A stretch of 64,000 nucleotides of DNA from positions 21,023 to 85,022 of IMG/VR virus record IMGVR_UViG_3300036771_000101; one strand, given 5' to 3'. How positions within the stretch are numbered: the stretch's first letter is position 1; the number at the start of each line of letters is the position of its first letter. Below the pieces are notes generated by a model. That model had not been told where the DNA came from. It did no database searches and saw only the letters and a program-made list of their open reading frames with translations. Made by a program: the position numbers and the translations under genes. Shown piece by piece: positions 1-9,145 of this stretch. This stretch comes from a virus.

Positions 1-1
1 C

Positions 2-886
2 AACTCGGCTGCAGCCGGGATCGTGGTGGCGACAGGCACGGCCATCTCGATGGCTGAGGCGATCATGTCGCATGGGATCAGTCCCGCCAAGCTCCTCGAA
101 ACGAACATCAGGATCTGCAAGCTGGCGCAGGATTCGATGCTCAGGGGTCTGGCGAATCGCACGCCGCGGCGAAGCCCTGCGTTGAGAGCGATGTATGCCT
201 CCTACCGCAACAGCAACAGCAGCCAGCGGGCTTCGGGGGCGCTGAAGCGGGTGATCGGAGACGACAACTTCTACGAGGCGACGGTCCAGGGGATCCGTTT
301 CATCAACACGAGTCTTCTCAACACCGAGGCGAAGCATTGGAAGCGGCTGAACTTCGGTGCGGGCAGCGGAGCGATCGCTGTCCCAGGCAAGTTCCAGCTG
401 GACGTCGGTGGGCAGCTGATCGGCGAGGCGATTGGACTGAATCCAGATCCGCGGATCGGGTTCAACATGCCGCCGGGGTTCTGGCTGGGGCCGGGAGGGC
501 AGCATCAGGCAGCAGGGTTCGCTGGGTCTGGCGTGTTCGTTCCGACAGGGAAGTGGCCCCGGTCGAAGAAGAAGTCGGGGATCGTCACGACCAACTTCAT
601 GGACGCTGGCGTGAAGAGGTTGGTTCGCGAGGTGGGGTTGCAGTACACGGCGTTGCTGGACGACTACGTCCGGGCGATCGCCAACAGTGGGGTGGACGGA
701 TATTCGGAGGGGGCGGTGCGACTGCCTTCGGTCACGGTGCGGTCAGTGGCACCGCAGGTGGACCCTCGGCAGAAGGACAAGATCAACGCGCGGCTCGCCT
801 ACTACAACGCTCACACGCCAGCGCGGAGTAATCCGTTGACGATCCAGGATCGTCGCCGTGGGAAGCCCTACAAGTTCATCGTCTGA
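2..886 (+). CDS. Neck or tail-completion type protein, 5'-truncated
   Basis: The frame is open to the window edge (NSAAGI precedes the GTG at 23), so the true start probably lies outside and at least 295 codons are visible. I recognise no catalytic motif. The protein is basic at its end (DRRRGKPYKFIV) with a Gly/Pro-rich middle (NMPPGFWLGPGG). It lies immediately before the major tail protein, where head-tail connector and tail-completion proteins usually sit; that role is inferred from position only. A 213-base spacer with a strong hairpin follows, setting it apart from the tail genes. Confidence 0.6.
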   Translation, partial: NSAAAGIVVATGTAISMAEAIMSHGISPAKLLETNIRICKLAQDSMLRGLANRTPRRSPALRAMYASYRNSNSSQRASGALKRVIGDDNFYEATVQGIRFINTSLLNTEAKHWKRLNFGAGSGAIAVPGKFQLDVGGQLIGEAIGLNPDPRIGFNMPPGFWLGPGGQHQAAGFAGSGVFVPTGKWPRSKKKSGIVTTNFMDAGVKRLVREVGLQYTALLDDYVRAIANSGVDGYSEGAVRLPSVTVRSVAPQVDPRQKDKINARLAYYNAHTPARSNPLTIQDRRRGKPYKFIV

Positions 887-1000
887 TCCTGCAGGATCGA
901 TGGGAACGACCATCGGCTGGGCGAGTTGAACGCATACGGCTGGGTGTCGATCTGAAGACGTGAGCATCAGCGCGTCAGCTGATCGGATCGTATCGAGTGG

Positions 1001-1034
1001 AAGGTCGGGGCCGACGAGGGGTGGCCCCGACCTT
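1001..1034 (+). terminator. Strong hairpin before the major tail protein gene
   Basis: A perfect 12-bp stem (AAGGTCGGGGCC with GGCCCCGACCTT) closes a 10-base loop. No T-run follows, so it may be a partial terminator, a processing site or a stabiliser for the very abundant major tail mRNA. The rest of the 887-1099 spacer holds a palindrome (GATCCTGCAGGATC, 885-898) and no credible gene. Confidence 0.6.
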
Positions 1035-1099
1035 GGCGCGGACTCCTCTCGACACCCGGCATGTGCGTCGAGTGACGCACTCAAGAGGAGGTAGTTCCA

Positions 1100-2302
1100 C
1101 TGGCTATCCGCTCAGGCGCCATTCTCCACGACGTCAACGGCTTCGTCATCGACCGGATCCAGACCGGCGGCGCGGGGAACCTGAACATCCCCACCGAGAA
1201 GATCAACGAGCTCGGCAACTGGCAGACCGTCGCAACGATCCGCGACATCCCTGACCTCTCGTTCGACCTCGAATCCCTCGACGTCACCACCGAGATCGAA
1301 TCGACGCTGCTCTACAAGAACCCCACCTCCGTCTCTCCCGGCGACGAGTTCGACTTCACTCTGGCGAAGCCCATCGACGTCATCTCCCCGTTCAAGTCCG
1401 GGCCGGGAGCGTTCGACATCGTCCGAGGGCTCGCCCTGCCGTACCTCACTCTGGAGAGCGCCACCTACCGGTTCGGCACCAAGGCCAACGCCACCCAGGC
1501 GTTCGCGCTGCGGGGCGACTCGATCTACTACATCCCGGGCACCCCGTACTACGAGGAGTTCTCGGCGTCGGGTACCGGCCCATACACCCTCGCCCACACG
1601 GCCATTCCGTACACCGAGCGGGGCGACACATTCCACGCTCTCGGGGTGTGCACGATCAGCGCCACTGGCGTGTACAAGCGGCTGTTCCACGGGTCGGACT
1701 ACACCGACACCACCACCACGGTCACCCTTCTCGCGGCGGCTCCCGTCGGCGGCAAGGTCCGGATCGTCTACGGATCCACGACGGCCGCAAACTATCCGCA
1801 GAGCGTCCACCAGGACGTGACCGTCAAGCCCGCCGCTGTCCGCGGCAAGGACATCGACGTCTACATCGGCACCACCGACGCCACCCCCACCTTCACCCGG
1901 TGGACCGGTGTGCAGAACTTCGAAGTGGCCTGGAAGGTCACCCTCGACAACGACGAGGAATTCGGCAACTACCACTACGTCGCGCAGGACTACGACTACC
2001 CGGACGTCAGCGGCACCATCACCGTCCGGTCCCGCGACCCGCAGGATCTGTGGGACAAGATCTACCAGGTCGCCAACATCACCGGCACCCAAGTCGCAGG
2101 CCCCAACACTTCGGTGGGGCTCCCCATCGAACTGCGGATCAACAACCCGGACACCGGCGCTCGGATCAAGACGCTCTACGTCCCGGACGCCCGGTTCACC
2201 CCGCCGCCGATTCAGGGTCGGGTGGCCCAGAAGCTCGAACCCCAGTTTGCTTTTACGTCTGACACGGGTGTGCTGAAGGTGTACGCCGGGGCTCGGCCCT
2301 GA
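1100..2302 (+). CDS. Major tail (tube) protein, CTG start
   Basis: About 400 residues, starting MAIRSGAILHDVNGF if CTG 1100 is used. The frame has a TGA at 1073-1075 and no ATG, GTG or TTG between that stop and 1100, while AAGAGGAGG at 1083-1091 sits 8 bases before the CTG. The next usual start would be far downstream and would discard some 180 residues that read as good protein. The position just before the tail chaperones and tape measure identifies it as the likely tail tube subunit. No domain was recognised by eye, so the name rests on gene order. Confidence 0.8.
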   Translation: MAIRSGAILHDVNGFVIDRIQTGGAGNLNIPTEKINELGNWQTVATIRDIPDLSFDLESLDVTTEIESTLLYKNPTSVSPGDEFDFTLAKPIDVISPFKSGPGAFDIVRGLALPYLTLESATYRFGTKANATQAFALRGDSIYYIPGTPYYEEFSASGTGPYTLAHTAIPYTERGDTFHALGVCTISATGVYKRLFHGSDYTDTTTTVTLLAAAPVGGKVRIVYGSTTAANYPQSVHQDVTVKPAAVRGKDIDVYIGTTDATPTFTRWTGVQNFEVAWKVTLDNDEEFGNYHYVAQDYDYPDVSGTITVRSRDPQDLWDKIYQVANITGTQVAGPNTSVGLPIELRINNPDTGARIKTLYVPDARFTPPPIQGRVAQKLEPQFAFTSDTGVLKVYAGARP

Positions 2303-2353
2303 TCAACGCTTCACGGAAATAGGACGCCCGCGAGGGCATACAAGGAGATGGAG

Positions 2354-3202
2354 ATGGCGAAGGCTCGGCGACGGTTGGAGGATCTCTACGTCATCGGTCG
2401 GGAATACACGGCTGAGGACGGGCAAGGCGAACCGGTCACGGTCTGGTTGCAGAAGATGTCCCCTCTGGATCACGAGAAGGCGATCCGGCGGGCTGGCGCG
2501 GCGAAAGCCAAGGTGCTGTTGGCCCGCCACGACAGAACCCACGAGATCTGGCAGGAGAGCTACGCCGACCTGACGGACATCGGGGGGCGGGATCAGCTGA
2601 TCGAGTTCATCGCTTCGGAGGAGATCTCGAAGCTGCACGAGTCGGCGGAACGGGAGTTGGAGTTCTCGGAGGAATGGACGAAGGACGACTATCTCGAAGG
2701 GTTGCGGGACGCGTGGGAGGTCGGCGAGCCTCCGTTGAGGGAGCAGTATCTCAAGGACTCCGAAGATCCGGAGGCTCGCCGGGTGTTCCTCGAACTGAAA
2801 CGGTTCGCGGACTGTGTGAAGTCCAACGTCGACCCGGAGATCGAGAATCTGAAACGCGACTACGAGAACGCGTCGGATGAGGAACTCCGCGACAAGGTGG
2901 TCGACAAGATCCTCGATCTGAAGAGCGGTCTGGCGTGGCTGCAGGAGTACCGGAAGTGCGAAGTGGCGTACGCCACACGGGAACTCGGCAACCACGACGT
3001 CTACTACTTCCAGGAACGGCAGGCGGTCGATCGGCTCGCACCGCAGATCTTTGGCGCGTTGAGCACCGCCTACCAAGAGATGGTGGTGGAGATCCCCGAG
3101 GGAAAAGAATCGCCCAACACCCCCAATTCCTCGCCCTCGTCCGAACCGCCAAACGAGGAGGAGACCTCGCCTGTCTCTGGCCCCCAAGTTGTACGTCTGT
3201 AA
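2354..3202 (+). CDS. Tail assembly chaperone, short form
   Basis: An acidic, helical protein of 282 residues (MAKARRRLEDLYVIGREYTA) ending in a Ser/Pro/Glu-rich tail. It lies between the major tail and tape measure genes, the invariant place of the gpG-like chaperone that coats the tape measure during tail assembly. AAGGAG at 2342-2347 abuts the ATG at 2348 but lies 6 bases before ATG 2354, so 2354 is the better start. The frame carries a canonical slippery heptamer at 3100-3106 that lets some ribosomes enter the longer form. Confidence 0.85.
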   Translation: MAKARRRLEDLYVIGREYTAEDGQGEPVTVWLQKMSPLDHEKAIRRAGAAKAKVLLARHDRTHEIWQESYADLTDIGGRDQLIEFIASEEISKLHESAERELEFSEEWTKDDYLEGLRDAWEVGEPPLREQYLKDSEDPEARRVFLELKRFADCVKSNVDPEIENLKRDYENASDEELRDKVVDKILDLKSGLAWLQEYRKCEVAYATRELGNHDVYYFQERQAVDRLAPQIFGALSTAYQEMVVEIPEGKESPNTPNSSPSSEPPNEEETSPVSGPQVVRL

Positions 3203-3438
3203 CGGCCGTTCCGATCGACCTGTACAAGGCGATCGAACATTCTCTGAACATCCTCTCCTGGCAGGAGAACTTGGGTGAAGAAGATATGCCTCCGGAATGG
3301 ATGTGGAGCGTGGACCACGAGCTCGACAAGTGGTTCGACAAGATCAAGGTTCAGCGGGACGAGAAGTACGGGACCAACCACGAGTCGGCCCCGATGATGG
3401 AGAACCAGTACGCCCAGAGAATGCGTGAGGCCCGCTGA
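2354..3438 (+). CDS. Tail assembly chaperone, -1 frameshift long form
   Basis: Reading the zero frame to the AAA at 3104-3106, slipping back one base and continuing from 3106 gives about 361 residues (gpGT-like). The downstream part reads KRIAQHPQFLALVRTAK and later AVPIDLYKAIEHSLNILSW and MPPEWMWSVDHELDKWFDKI, a compact helical domain with no start codon or ribosome site of its own. Its stop TGA overlaps the ATG of the tape measure gene. Short and long chaperones joined by -1 slippage are the rule in siphophages. Confidence 0.8.
3100..3106 (+). promoter_or_regulatory. Slippery site for -1 frameshift
   Basis: The heptamer G GGA AAA is in the X XXY YYZ phase of the chaperone frame (GAG GGA AAA GAA). 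After slippage both tRNAs can re-pair on GGG AAA. It lies 96 bases before the zero-frame stop, and the -1 frame is open from there to 3438. A second, weaker candidate (C CCC CAA at 3181-3187) lies further on. Confidence 0.8.
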
Positions 3439-6400
3439 TGGCTGGCGAATTCCTGATCGAAGGCAAGGTCAAGATCGGGCTGGACGCTTCACAGTTCAGT
3501 TCGCAGCTGCAGAAGATGGCGCAGGACGCCGAGTCTGCAGTCAACAGCCTGAAGAGCACGTTGACGAAGCAGTTGACGTCGACCAAGCCGGAGTCGGAGA
3601 AATCGGCCACGGTGGCGTCTGGAGTCACGAAGTTCCAGGGGCAGCAACGCGGCTTCGAGAAGCAGATCTCGGAGTTGCAGGCATCGGGTGCTGTCACACC
3701 TCAGCAAGCGACGCAGCTGCGACAGGCCGTCTCGAAGCAGATCAACCAGATCAACAATCTGCTGAAGATTGACGAGTCGACGGGCAAGATCCAGAGCGAG
3801 CTCGGTCAGGTACTTGAGAAGTACGGCCAGAACGTCAAGCGTCAGAACGAGGTTGTCGCCGGGGTTCGCGGGAAGGGCGGTTCCAGCGGCGGGCGTGGCG
3901 GCGGTGGAAACCCGCCTCGTCCACTGGCTGGCGGTGGAGGCGAAGGAGAAGAGGGAATCTCCGACGCCGCGATTCGGCAGCGAGAAGCTGCGGCTGGAGC
4001 TCGCGCTCTCATAGCTGACGAAGCGTACATCGAAGCCACCGTGCTGCTGAATGCTGCTCGGCGCGCTCTTTCCGCCAACATTATCGCCGAGGAAGAAGCC
4101 AGTGTTCTTTCTCTGCGAGAGATCATCAATCTGAGGATTGCTCGCGAGAAGTTGGCTGCTCGCACCGAGAGCGAACTGTCGAATCAGCCGGAGTTCATCG
4201 GGGCGAAGACGTCCCGGGCGCTGTCTGGGCTTGATATCAAAGCGCAAGTTGCACAAGGAGTAGCCGGAGAGCAAGGAGCGGAGTCAACGCTGGCCTTGGA
4301 AAAGGGCCAGAAGACATTGGCAGCGCTTGTTCAAGAGTTGGCGCTTTCGGACGAGAGTCTTATCGAGCTCAATGCCAAGTTGAAGACTCAAGGTCTTCAA
4401 CTTGTGGCCGCCACCAACGAGAAGCTTGCCGCTGACGAGACGTACATCGAAACCCAGCACACGCTGAATCGACAGAAGGTCGAAGAAGCGACGACGTTGG
4501 CACGGGAGCGCACTGTTGACCAAGAGATGGTTGGGGTCAACGCTGAACTCCTCAATGCAAGGCGTGCCGAGAAGCGTGCGGTTGAACAGAGAGCGATCGA
4601 TGAGCGGAACGCTGAGCTTCAACAGCAAGGGATCACGCCGACGCGTTGGCAGTCGCTCGGAGCGAAGGTCAAGAGCGCTACCACGGGGGAGGCGCAGGAC
4701 CCGTTCGAGCAGGCGACGTTCGGTTCACAGCTTGCTCAACGAGGACTGATCGCTGGGCAATACGCTATAGCCGGTCTGTCGATCCGTCAGGTACTCACGA
4801 CTGTTACGTCGATGGTGGCCGAAGCTGAGAAGCTGGAGGTCGTCTTCGGTCAGATCGATCTGGAACTCAAGGCGATCGGTCAAGGTGACGCGTTCGACAA
4901 GGTGCGCTCTGACGTCCTCGACATCGCGAAGAACCTCGGGATCGCCGCAGATCAACTTGCTGGCATTGAACAGCGAACAATCGGCGTCTACCAGAACATC
5001 TCTCAGGCTACGGCAGCAACGAAGGCCATCGGGCAGTTGCAACTCGTCACCGGGATCCCGTCTGCCGACCTGTTCAAGAATTTGATTCCGGCGGCGTTGG
5101 CTTTCGGCACAACCATTGACCAGATCGGCGACAAGGTTATCGGCCTCAGTCAACGGTTCGGTACGAACAATGCCGAGACGGTGGCGTTCTTCGGGCGGGC
5201 TTCGGAGGTTGCGTCTTCCACTGGTCTAACACTTGACCAGTTGGGTGCCATTTCGGCGACGTTGCAGCAGCGGCTAGGTCAGGGCGGTACCGCATCCGCT
5301 GACCTCTTCGACCGTGTCGCTACTTCGCTGGGACAAAACAGCGAAAAAATCCTGGACATCATGGGTCGCATTCCCTCTTTGGCGCCGCAGGTCAACGAGA
5401 CTGCTGCTGCCATTGCTAAGGGCAATACCGGGCAAGCGCTGCTTACCATTGCTCAAGGCTGGAGTAAGGTCGGCGAAGACGCTCGCAAATCGCTGCTTCA
5501 GCAGGTAGCGAATCGTCGTGAAGCAGCGACGATGAAGGTGCTACTCGACAACCTTGCTCCGGCTCTGGCAACTGAAGGAGCGGCCGGGGACGACAGCGGG
5601 AAGTTGGGAACAGCGGCTGCCAAGACCCAGGACACGATCGCTCAGGGTATCGCCCGGCTGAAGGAAGCGCTGCGGCAGCTGGGCGACACGATCGCCAGGT
5701 CCGGGCTCAGTTCCTTCCTGAAAGACGTCCTGACTGTTGCCGATGCGCTGGCAAAGGTTGCTGGTGTACTGCTCGGCGTTTTCGGGGCGATCAACAACAC
5801 CACTCACGGGCTTGTGGGCACATTCGCTGCCCTGACCGCCGCTCTGTTCGCTGTGCGCTTCGCTATGAACGCCATCGCCAACTTGAAGGGCAGCCAGTTC
5901 GGCGCTTCTGTTCGGCGTGGACTTCAGCCCGCCGAGCAGGTGGCGGAAGGTGGAGCGGCGGAAGCAGCGGGAGCTACAGAAGCCGCTGGGGTGGCTGGGG
6001 GAGCGACTCTGGCCGAGGGCGGGACTGCTGCTGGAACCGAGGTCGCCGCTGGCGGGAAGGCCGCTGGCGAGGCGTTGGAAGCGGGGGCGGAGCAGTCGGC
6101 TGTAGGAATGGAAGCCGGGGCTGGGGCGGCTGCTGAAACGATCGTTGCCGGTGGCGTTGGTGCGGCGGAGCAGATCGCTGCTGCGGGACCTGAAGTCGCA
6201 GCGAGCCTCGAAGCTGCTGGTGCTGAAACGGCGACGCAGGTCGAGGCGGCTGGTGTCGGGATGCGAGCTCGACTCGCATCCGCTGGTAGCGGAGTTTCTG
6301 AACTGACCGTGGCGGGTTTCAGTCTCGGGACGCTTGCGTTTACTGGCGTTGTGTCGGCAGCGATCATCGCTGTCACTAACACGTACAACCACGCGAAGGA

Positions 6401-8759
6401 AGCATCGGAGAAGCAAGGAAAGGCGTTCGAGACTCAAGCCGAGAAGCTGCTCAACACCGGAACTGATCAGCAGAAGGCGTACATCGAGCATGTAGCGACG
6501 GGTCAGGAAGACATCTGGACACGTCTCGCTGGGGACATCGGGCTGGACACACCGAAGAAAGAAGCGGGGAAGGCCGTCATTGCGGCCGAGGCTCCTGCAC
6601 TGACGGCGAAGCTTCAGGCTCTGAAGAACCAGAAGATCCCTGGGCTCGAAGGCACGATCGACACCATCAAGCCGAAGAGGGATTCGTGGCTTGAAGAGAA
6701 CCTGCACACCTTGGTGGATCCGACGTACAAAATCCCCAAGGACCGCAAGATCACGATCGATAGTCTGATCAGCAGACTCGCCAGCGGCGATGCGAAGGCA
6801 GCGGCAGACGCAAAGGCTGAGCTCGACAGACTCGGCAAGGACCCCAAGTACGCAGCGGCGGTAGCGCAGGCCATCGGGCTCGGCAACGACGTTGCTGATC
6901 AGGCGAGTGGGGCGATCGTCCAGACGGCCGATGAGGCAGTCAAGGGCTTCAAGGCCGGGCGAAACACCGCTGCTGAGACGTTCGACAACATCAACCAGGC
7001 ACTCGCTCGGGATCGGAATGTTCTTGCCTCGGAAGGGGATCAGCCCGACCCGAAGATCCAGGAAGAGATCGACAAGCTGATCGCCATGTCGAACGACGTG
7101 ATCAGCACGATCACGTCGCAGGCGGAGTCTTGGATTTCCCTGGTCACGGCTGCTGGTGGAACGTCAGCGGATATCGCGGCGGCAACCCAGGATGAGATCA
7201 CCAAGCTGGAATCAGCGTTGGCGTCAGCTTCGCTGGATCCGGCAACGAAAATTGCAACTGTTGCCAAGATCTTGCAGATCAAGCAGGGGTTGTTGAAGTC
7301 GCTGGCGGATCATGCGCACTCGGCGGCTGACGCTTACAAGCTTCTGCTCGGTGGAACGACGATTTCCACTGAGGATCTCATCGCGGCGGGGGTGCTCACG
7401 GCTCCGGCTGCGGCGGGTGCCGCACCGTCGGGACCGTTGTCAGTACCGGAAGATGCGTGGAAACCTGGTGGCGTTCCGACGGGACCAGTAGCTGGTCCGC
7501 CAGTACCTGCTGCGCCTACTCCTGCATATCAGCTGCCAGCGTTTACTGGGCCGTTCGGGGCGGCTCCTCCGCCGACTGGGGCTGGTCCTGTCCCGACTGC
7601 TGCAGCGCCGACTGGGCAGGCACCTGCTTCACCGACGACGGCCACCTATGCGGATGGCTACACGGTGGATGTCGGTGGAGTGAAGATTGTCTACGACGCC
7701 AAGACAAATTCTTGGAAGATCCCGGCTCTATCGGAGTCGCTCAAAGCGGCGTCGCGTGCAGCTATCCAGGAAAGTCTTGGCACGTACACCCTGCAGAAGT
7801 CCGAGACCAGGGACCCGCAGAAGCAAGCCCAGATTAGTCTCAAGTCGGCTCAGGACAACCTTGCTCAACTCAAGGCGCAGACTGGTGATGCGGCGGCGAC
7901 GAAGGCTGAGCTCGATGCGGCTCAGGCTCAAGTCAACGATGCGCAGAATGCTCTGGACGACGCGAACAATGCTGCTGATGACGCCAATCTTCAGTTGTCC
8001 CGAGCTCGGATCGGGACGTTACCGAACGCTCTTGAGGACGCCAAGCTCGCCCAGCAGGACGCTAAGAACGCCATTGCCCGAGCTCATGGTCCAGTGGCGG
8101 AGGCTCAGGCTCAGATCGCGAAGCTGAAAGCGGATCAGCAGTACAAGGACGCGATGACGGCCATTGCTGACTCCCGGGTCAATCTGTTGATCACGTTGGC
8201 GCAGGCAGCTGGAGATGACGTTACGGCTACGAAGCTGCGGTTGGACGATGACCAGAAGAAACTCAGGGATGCCATCGCTCAGGGCGGAGCGGGCGACGAG
8301 TACCTCAACCCACTGAAGGCGCAAGTCGCCCAGGACCGCGCATCGGTGATCGCCGCGCAGCTGGCTGATGTGGAGAGCACGATCGACTTCCAGCTGGAGA
8401 TGGGTCAGCTGACCAAGGGTCAGGCCATCGCTCAACTTCAGGCTGAACTTCCGTTGGTGGCAGGGAATCAGAAGCAGACGAGAGAGCTTCTCTTGAAGAT
8501 CCATCAGCTGATGAACGACACAGCTTCGGGGTTGCAGTTCAACCTCGGTGACATCAAGCTCCCGACGCTGTACGAGGTAAACCGGCTGGCCGGGACCAGG
8601 GCCGCTGGCACTGGATACAACGACAATCGGCAGATCTCGATCACCATGCACAACTACAACTCGACCGATTACCAGGGTTCCATCGATCAGTTCGTTGATC
8701 TTGCGAACCAACCCAGTCGGTACGGCACGTACGCCAGTATCTACCCGACGAGGAACTGA
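3438..8759 (+). CDS. Tape measure protein
   Basis: At 1773 residues the longest gene in the window; it sets tail length and threads the tail tube. At about 1.5 Angstrom per residue it predicts a tail near 265 nm. Visible parts: helical Gln/Ala-rich N-terminus; hydrophobic stretch about residues 765-815; Ala/Gly/Glu low-complexity region about 834-954, followed by a membrane-like segment (FSLGTLAFTGVVSAAIIAV) near 957-980; Pro/Thr-rich linker about 1320-1400; long coiled coil about 1450-1560 (AQVNDAQNALDDANNAADD). It begins at ATG 3438 inside the TGA of the frameshift product, which indicates translational coupling. Confidence 0.95.
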   Translation: MAGEFLIEGKVKIGLDASQFSSQLQKMAQDAESAVNSLKSTLTKQLTSTKPESEKSATVASGVTKFQGQQRGFEKQISELQASGAVTPQQATQLRQAVSKQINQINNLLKIDESTGKIQSELGQVLEKYGQNVKRQNEVVAGVRGKGGSSGGRGGGGNPPRPLAGGGGEGEEGISDAAIRQREAAAGARALIADEAYIEATVLLNAARRALSANIIAEEEASVLSLREIINLRIAREKLAARTESELSNQPEFIGAKTSRALSGLDIKAQVAQGVAGEQGAESTLALEKGQKTLAALVQELALSDESLIELNAKLKTQGLQLVAATNEKLAADETYIETQHTLNRQKVEEATTLARERTVDQEMVGVNAELLNARRAEKRAVEQRAIDERNAELQQQGITPTRWQSLGAKVKSATTGEAQDPFEQATFGSQLAQRGLIAGQYAIAGLSIRQVLTTVTSMVAEAEKLEVVFGQIDLELKAIGQGDAFDKVRSDVLDIAKNLGIAADQLAGIEQRTIGVYQNISQATAATKAIGQLQLVTGIPSADLFKNLIPAALAFGTTIDQIGDKVIGLSQRFGTNNAETVAFFGRASEVASSTGLTLDQLGAISATLQQRLGQGGTASADLFDRVATSLGQNSEKILDIMGRIPSLAPQVNETAAAIAKGNTGQALLTIAQGWSKVGEDARKSLLQQVANRREAATMKVLLDNLAPALATEGAAGDDSGKLGTAAAKTQDTIAQGIARLKEALRQLGDTIARSGLSSFLKDVLTVADALAKVAGVLLGVFGAINNTTHGLVGTFAALTAALFAVRFAMNAIANLKGSQFGASVRRGLQPAEQVAEGGAAEAAGATEAAGVAGGATLAEGGTAAGTEVAAGGKAAGEALEAGAEQSAVGMEAGAGAAAETIVAGGVGAAEQIAAAGPEVAASLEAAGAETATQVEAAGVGMRARLASAGSGVSELTVAGFSLGTLAFTGVVSAAIIAVTNTYNHAKEASEKQGKAFETQAEKLLNTGTDQQKAYIEHVATGQEDIWTRLAGDIGLDTPKKEAGKAVIAAEAPALTAKLQALKNQKIPGLEGTIDTIKPKRDSWLEENLHTLVDPTYKIPKDRKITIDSLISRLASGDAKAAADAKAELDRLGKDPKYAAAVAQAIGLGNDVADQASGAIVQTADEAVKGFKAGRNTAAETFDNINQALARDRNVLASEGDQPDPKIQEEIDKLIAMSNDVISTITSQAESWISLVTAAGGTSADIAAATQDEITKLESALASASLDPATKIATVAKILQIKQGLLKSLADHAHSAADAYKLLLGGTTISTEDLIAAGVLTAPAAAGAAPSGPLSVPEDAWKPGGVPTGPVAGPPVPAAPTPAYQLPAFTGPFGAAPPPTGAGPVPTAAAPTGQAPASPTTATYADGYTVDVGGVKIVYDAKTNSWKIPALSESLKAASRAAIQESLGTYTLQKSETRDPQKQAQISLKSAQDNLAQLKAQTGDAAATKAELDAAQAQVNDAQNALDDANNAADDANLQLSRARIGTLPNALEDAKLAQQDAKNAIARAHGPVAEAQAQIAKLKADQQYKDAMTAIADSRVNLLITLAQAAGDDVTATKLRLDDDQKKLRDAIAQGGAGDEYLNPLKAQVAQDRASVIAAQLADVESTIDFQLEMGQLTKGQAIAQLQAELPLVAGNQKQTRELLLKIHQLMNDTASGLQFNLGDIKLPTLYEVNRLAGTRAAGTGYNDNRQISITMHNYNSTDYQGSIDQFVDLANQPSRYGTYASIYPTRN

Positions 8760-8761
8760 AC

Positions 8762-9145
8762 ATGGTCGTTCGATGGACGCTTACGGATCCGACGGTGCCG
8801 GAAACCTACACGTTCCCGATGAACCCGAATGAGGGCGGCACGCCAGGGATCACCAAGAAGATCACGTCTTCGGTGACAGCAGCGGCTGATGGTCAGGCTC
8901 TGGTCTTCGAGGGTCGTCCCGATCCGCAGAAGTTCACTTTCTCCGGGAGCATTCTCGATGAGAGCCACCTCGAATCGCTCATCTACTGGTTCCAGAAGGA
9001 ACACCAGCTGCAACTGACGGATGACCTCGGACGCCAGTACTGGGTGTATCTCACGAGTTTCACGCCAACGCGGCAGCGGCGCGCTAGCCATCCGTGGCGG
9101 CACACCTACCAGGCTGAAGCGACGATTCTTGATGTGACGACGTGA
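8762..9145 (+). CDS. Distal-tail-like minor tail protein
   Basis: A small beta-rich protein of 127 residues. The central stretch FSGSILDESHLESLIYWFQK, followed by LTDDLGRQYWVYLTSFTPTR, matches the pattern of small phage proteins that sit between tape measure and hub (Dit-like), with the recurrent LTD-x-LGR turn. Starts two bases after the tape measure stop, and its TGA overlaps the GTG of the next gene. Assignment is by gene order and fold pattern, not by a catalytic motif. Confidence 0.65.
   Translation: MVVRWTLTDPTVPETYTFPMNPNEGGTPGITKKITSSVTAAADGQALVFEGRPDPQKFTFSGSILDESHLESLIYWFQKEHQLQLTDDLGRQYWVYLTSFTPTRQRRASHPWRHTYQAEATILDVTT

Noticed and set aside
3181-3187. C CCC CAA as the frameshift site
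   Set aside because: Only the P-site tRNA would re-pair well; GGGAAAA at 3100 is canonical and the -1 frame is already open there.
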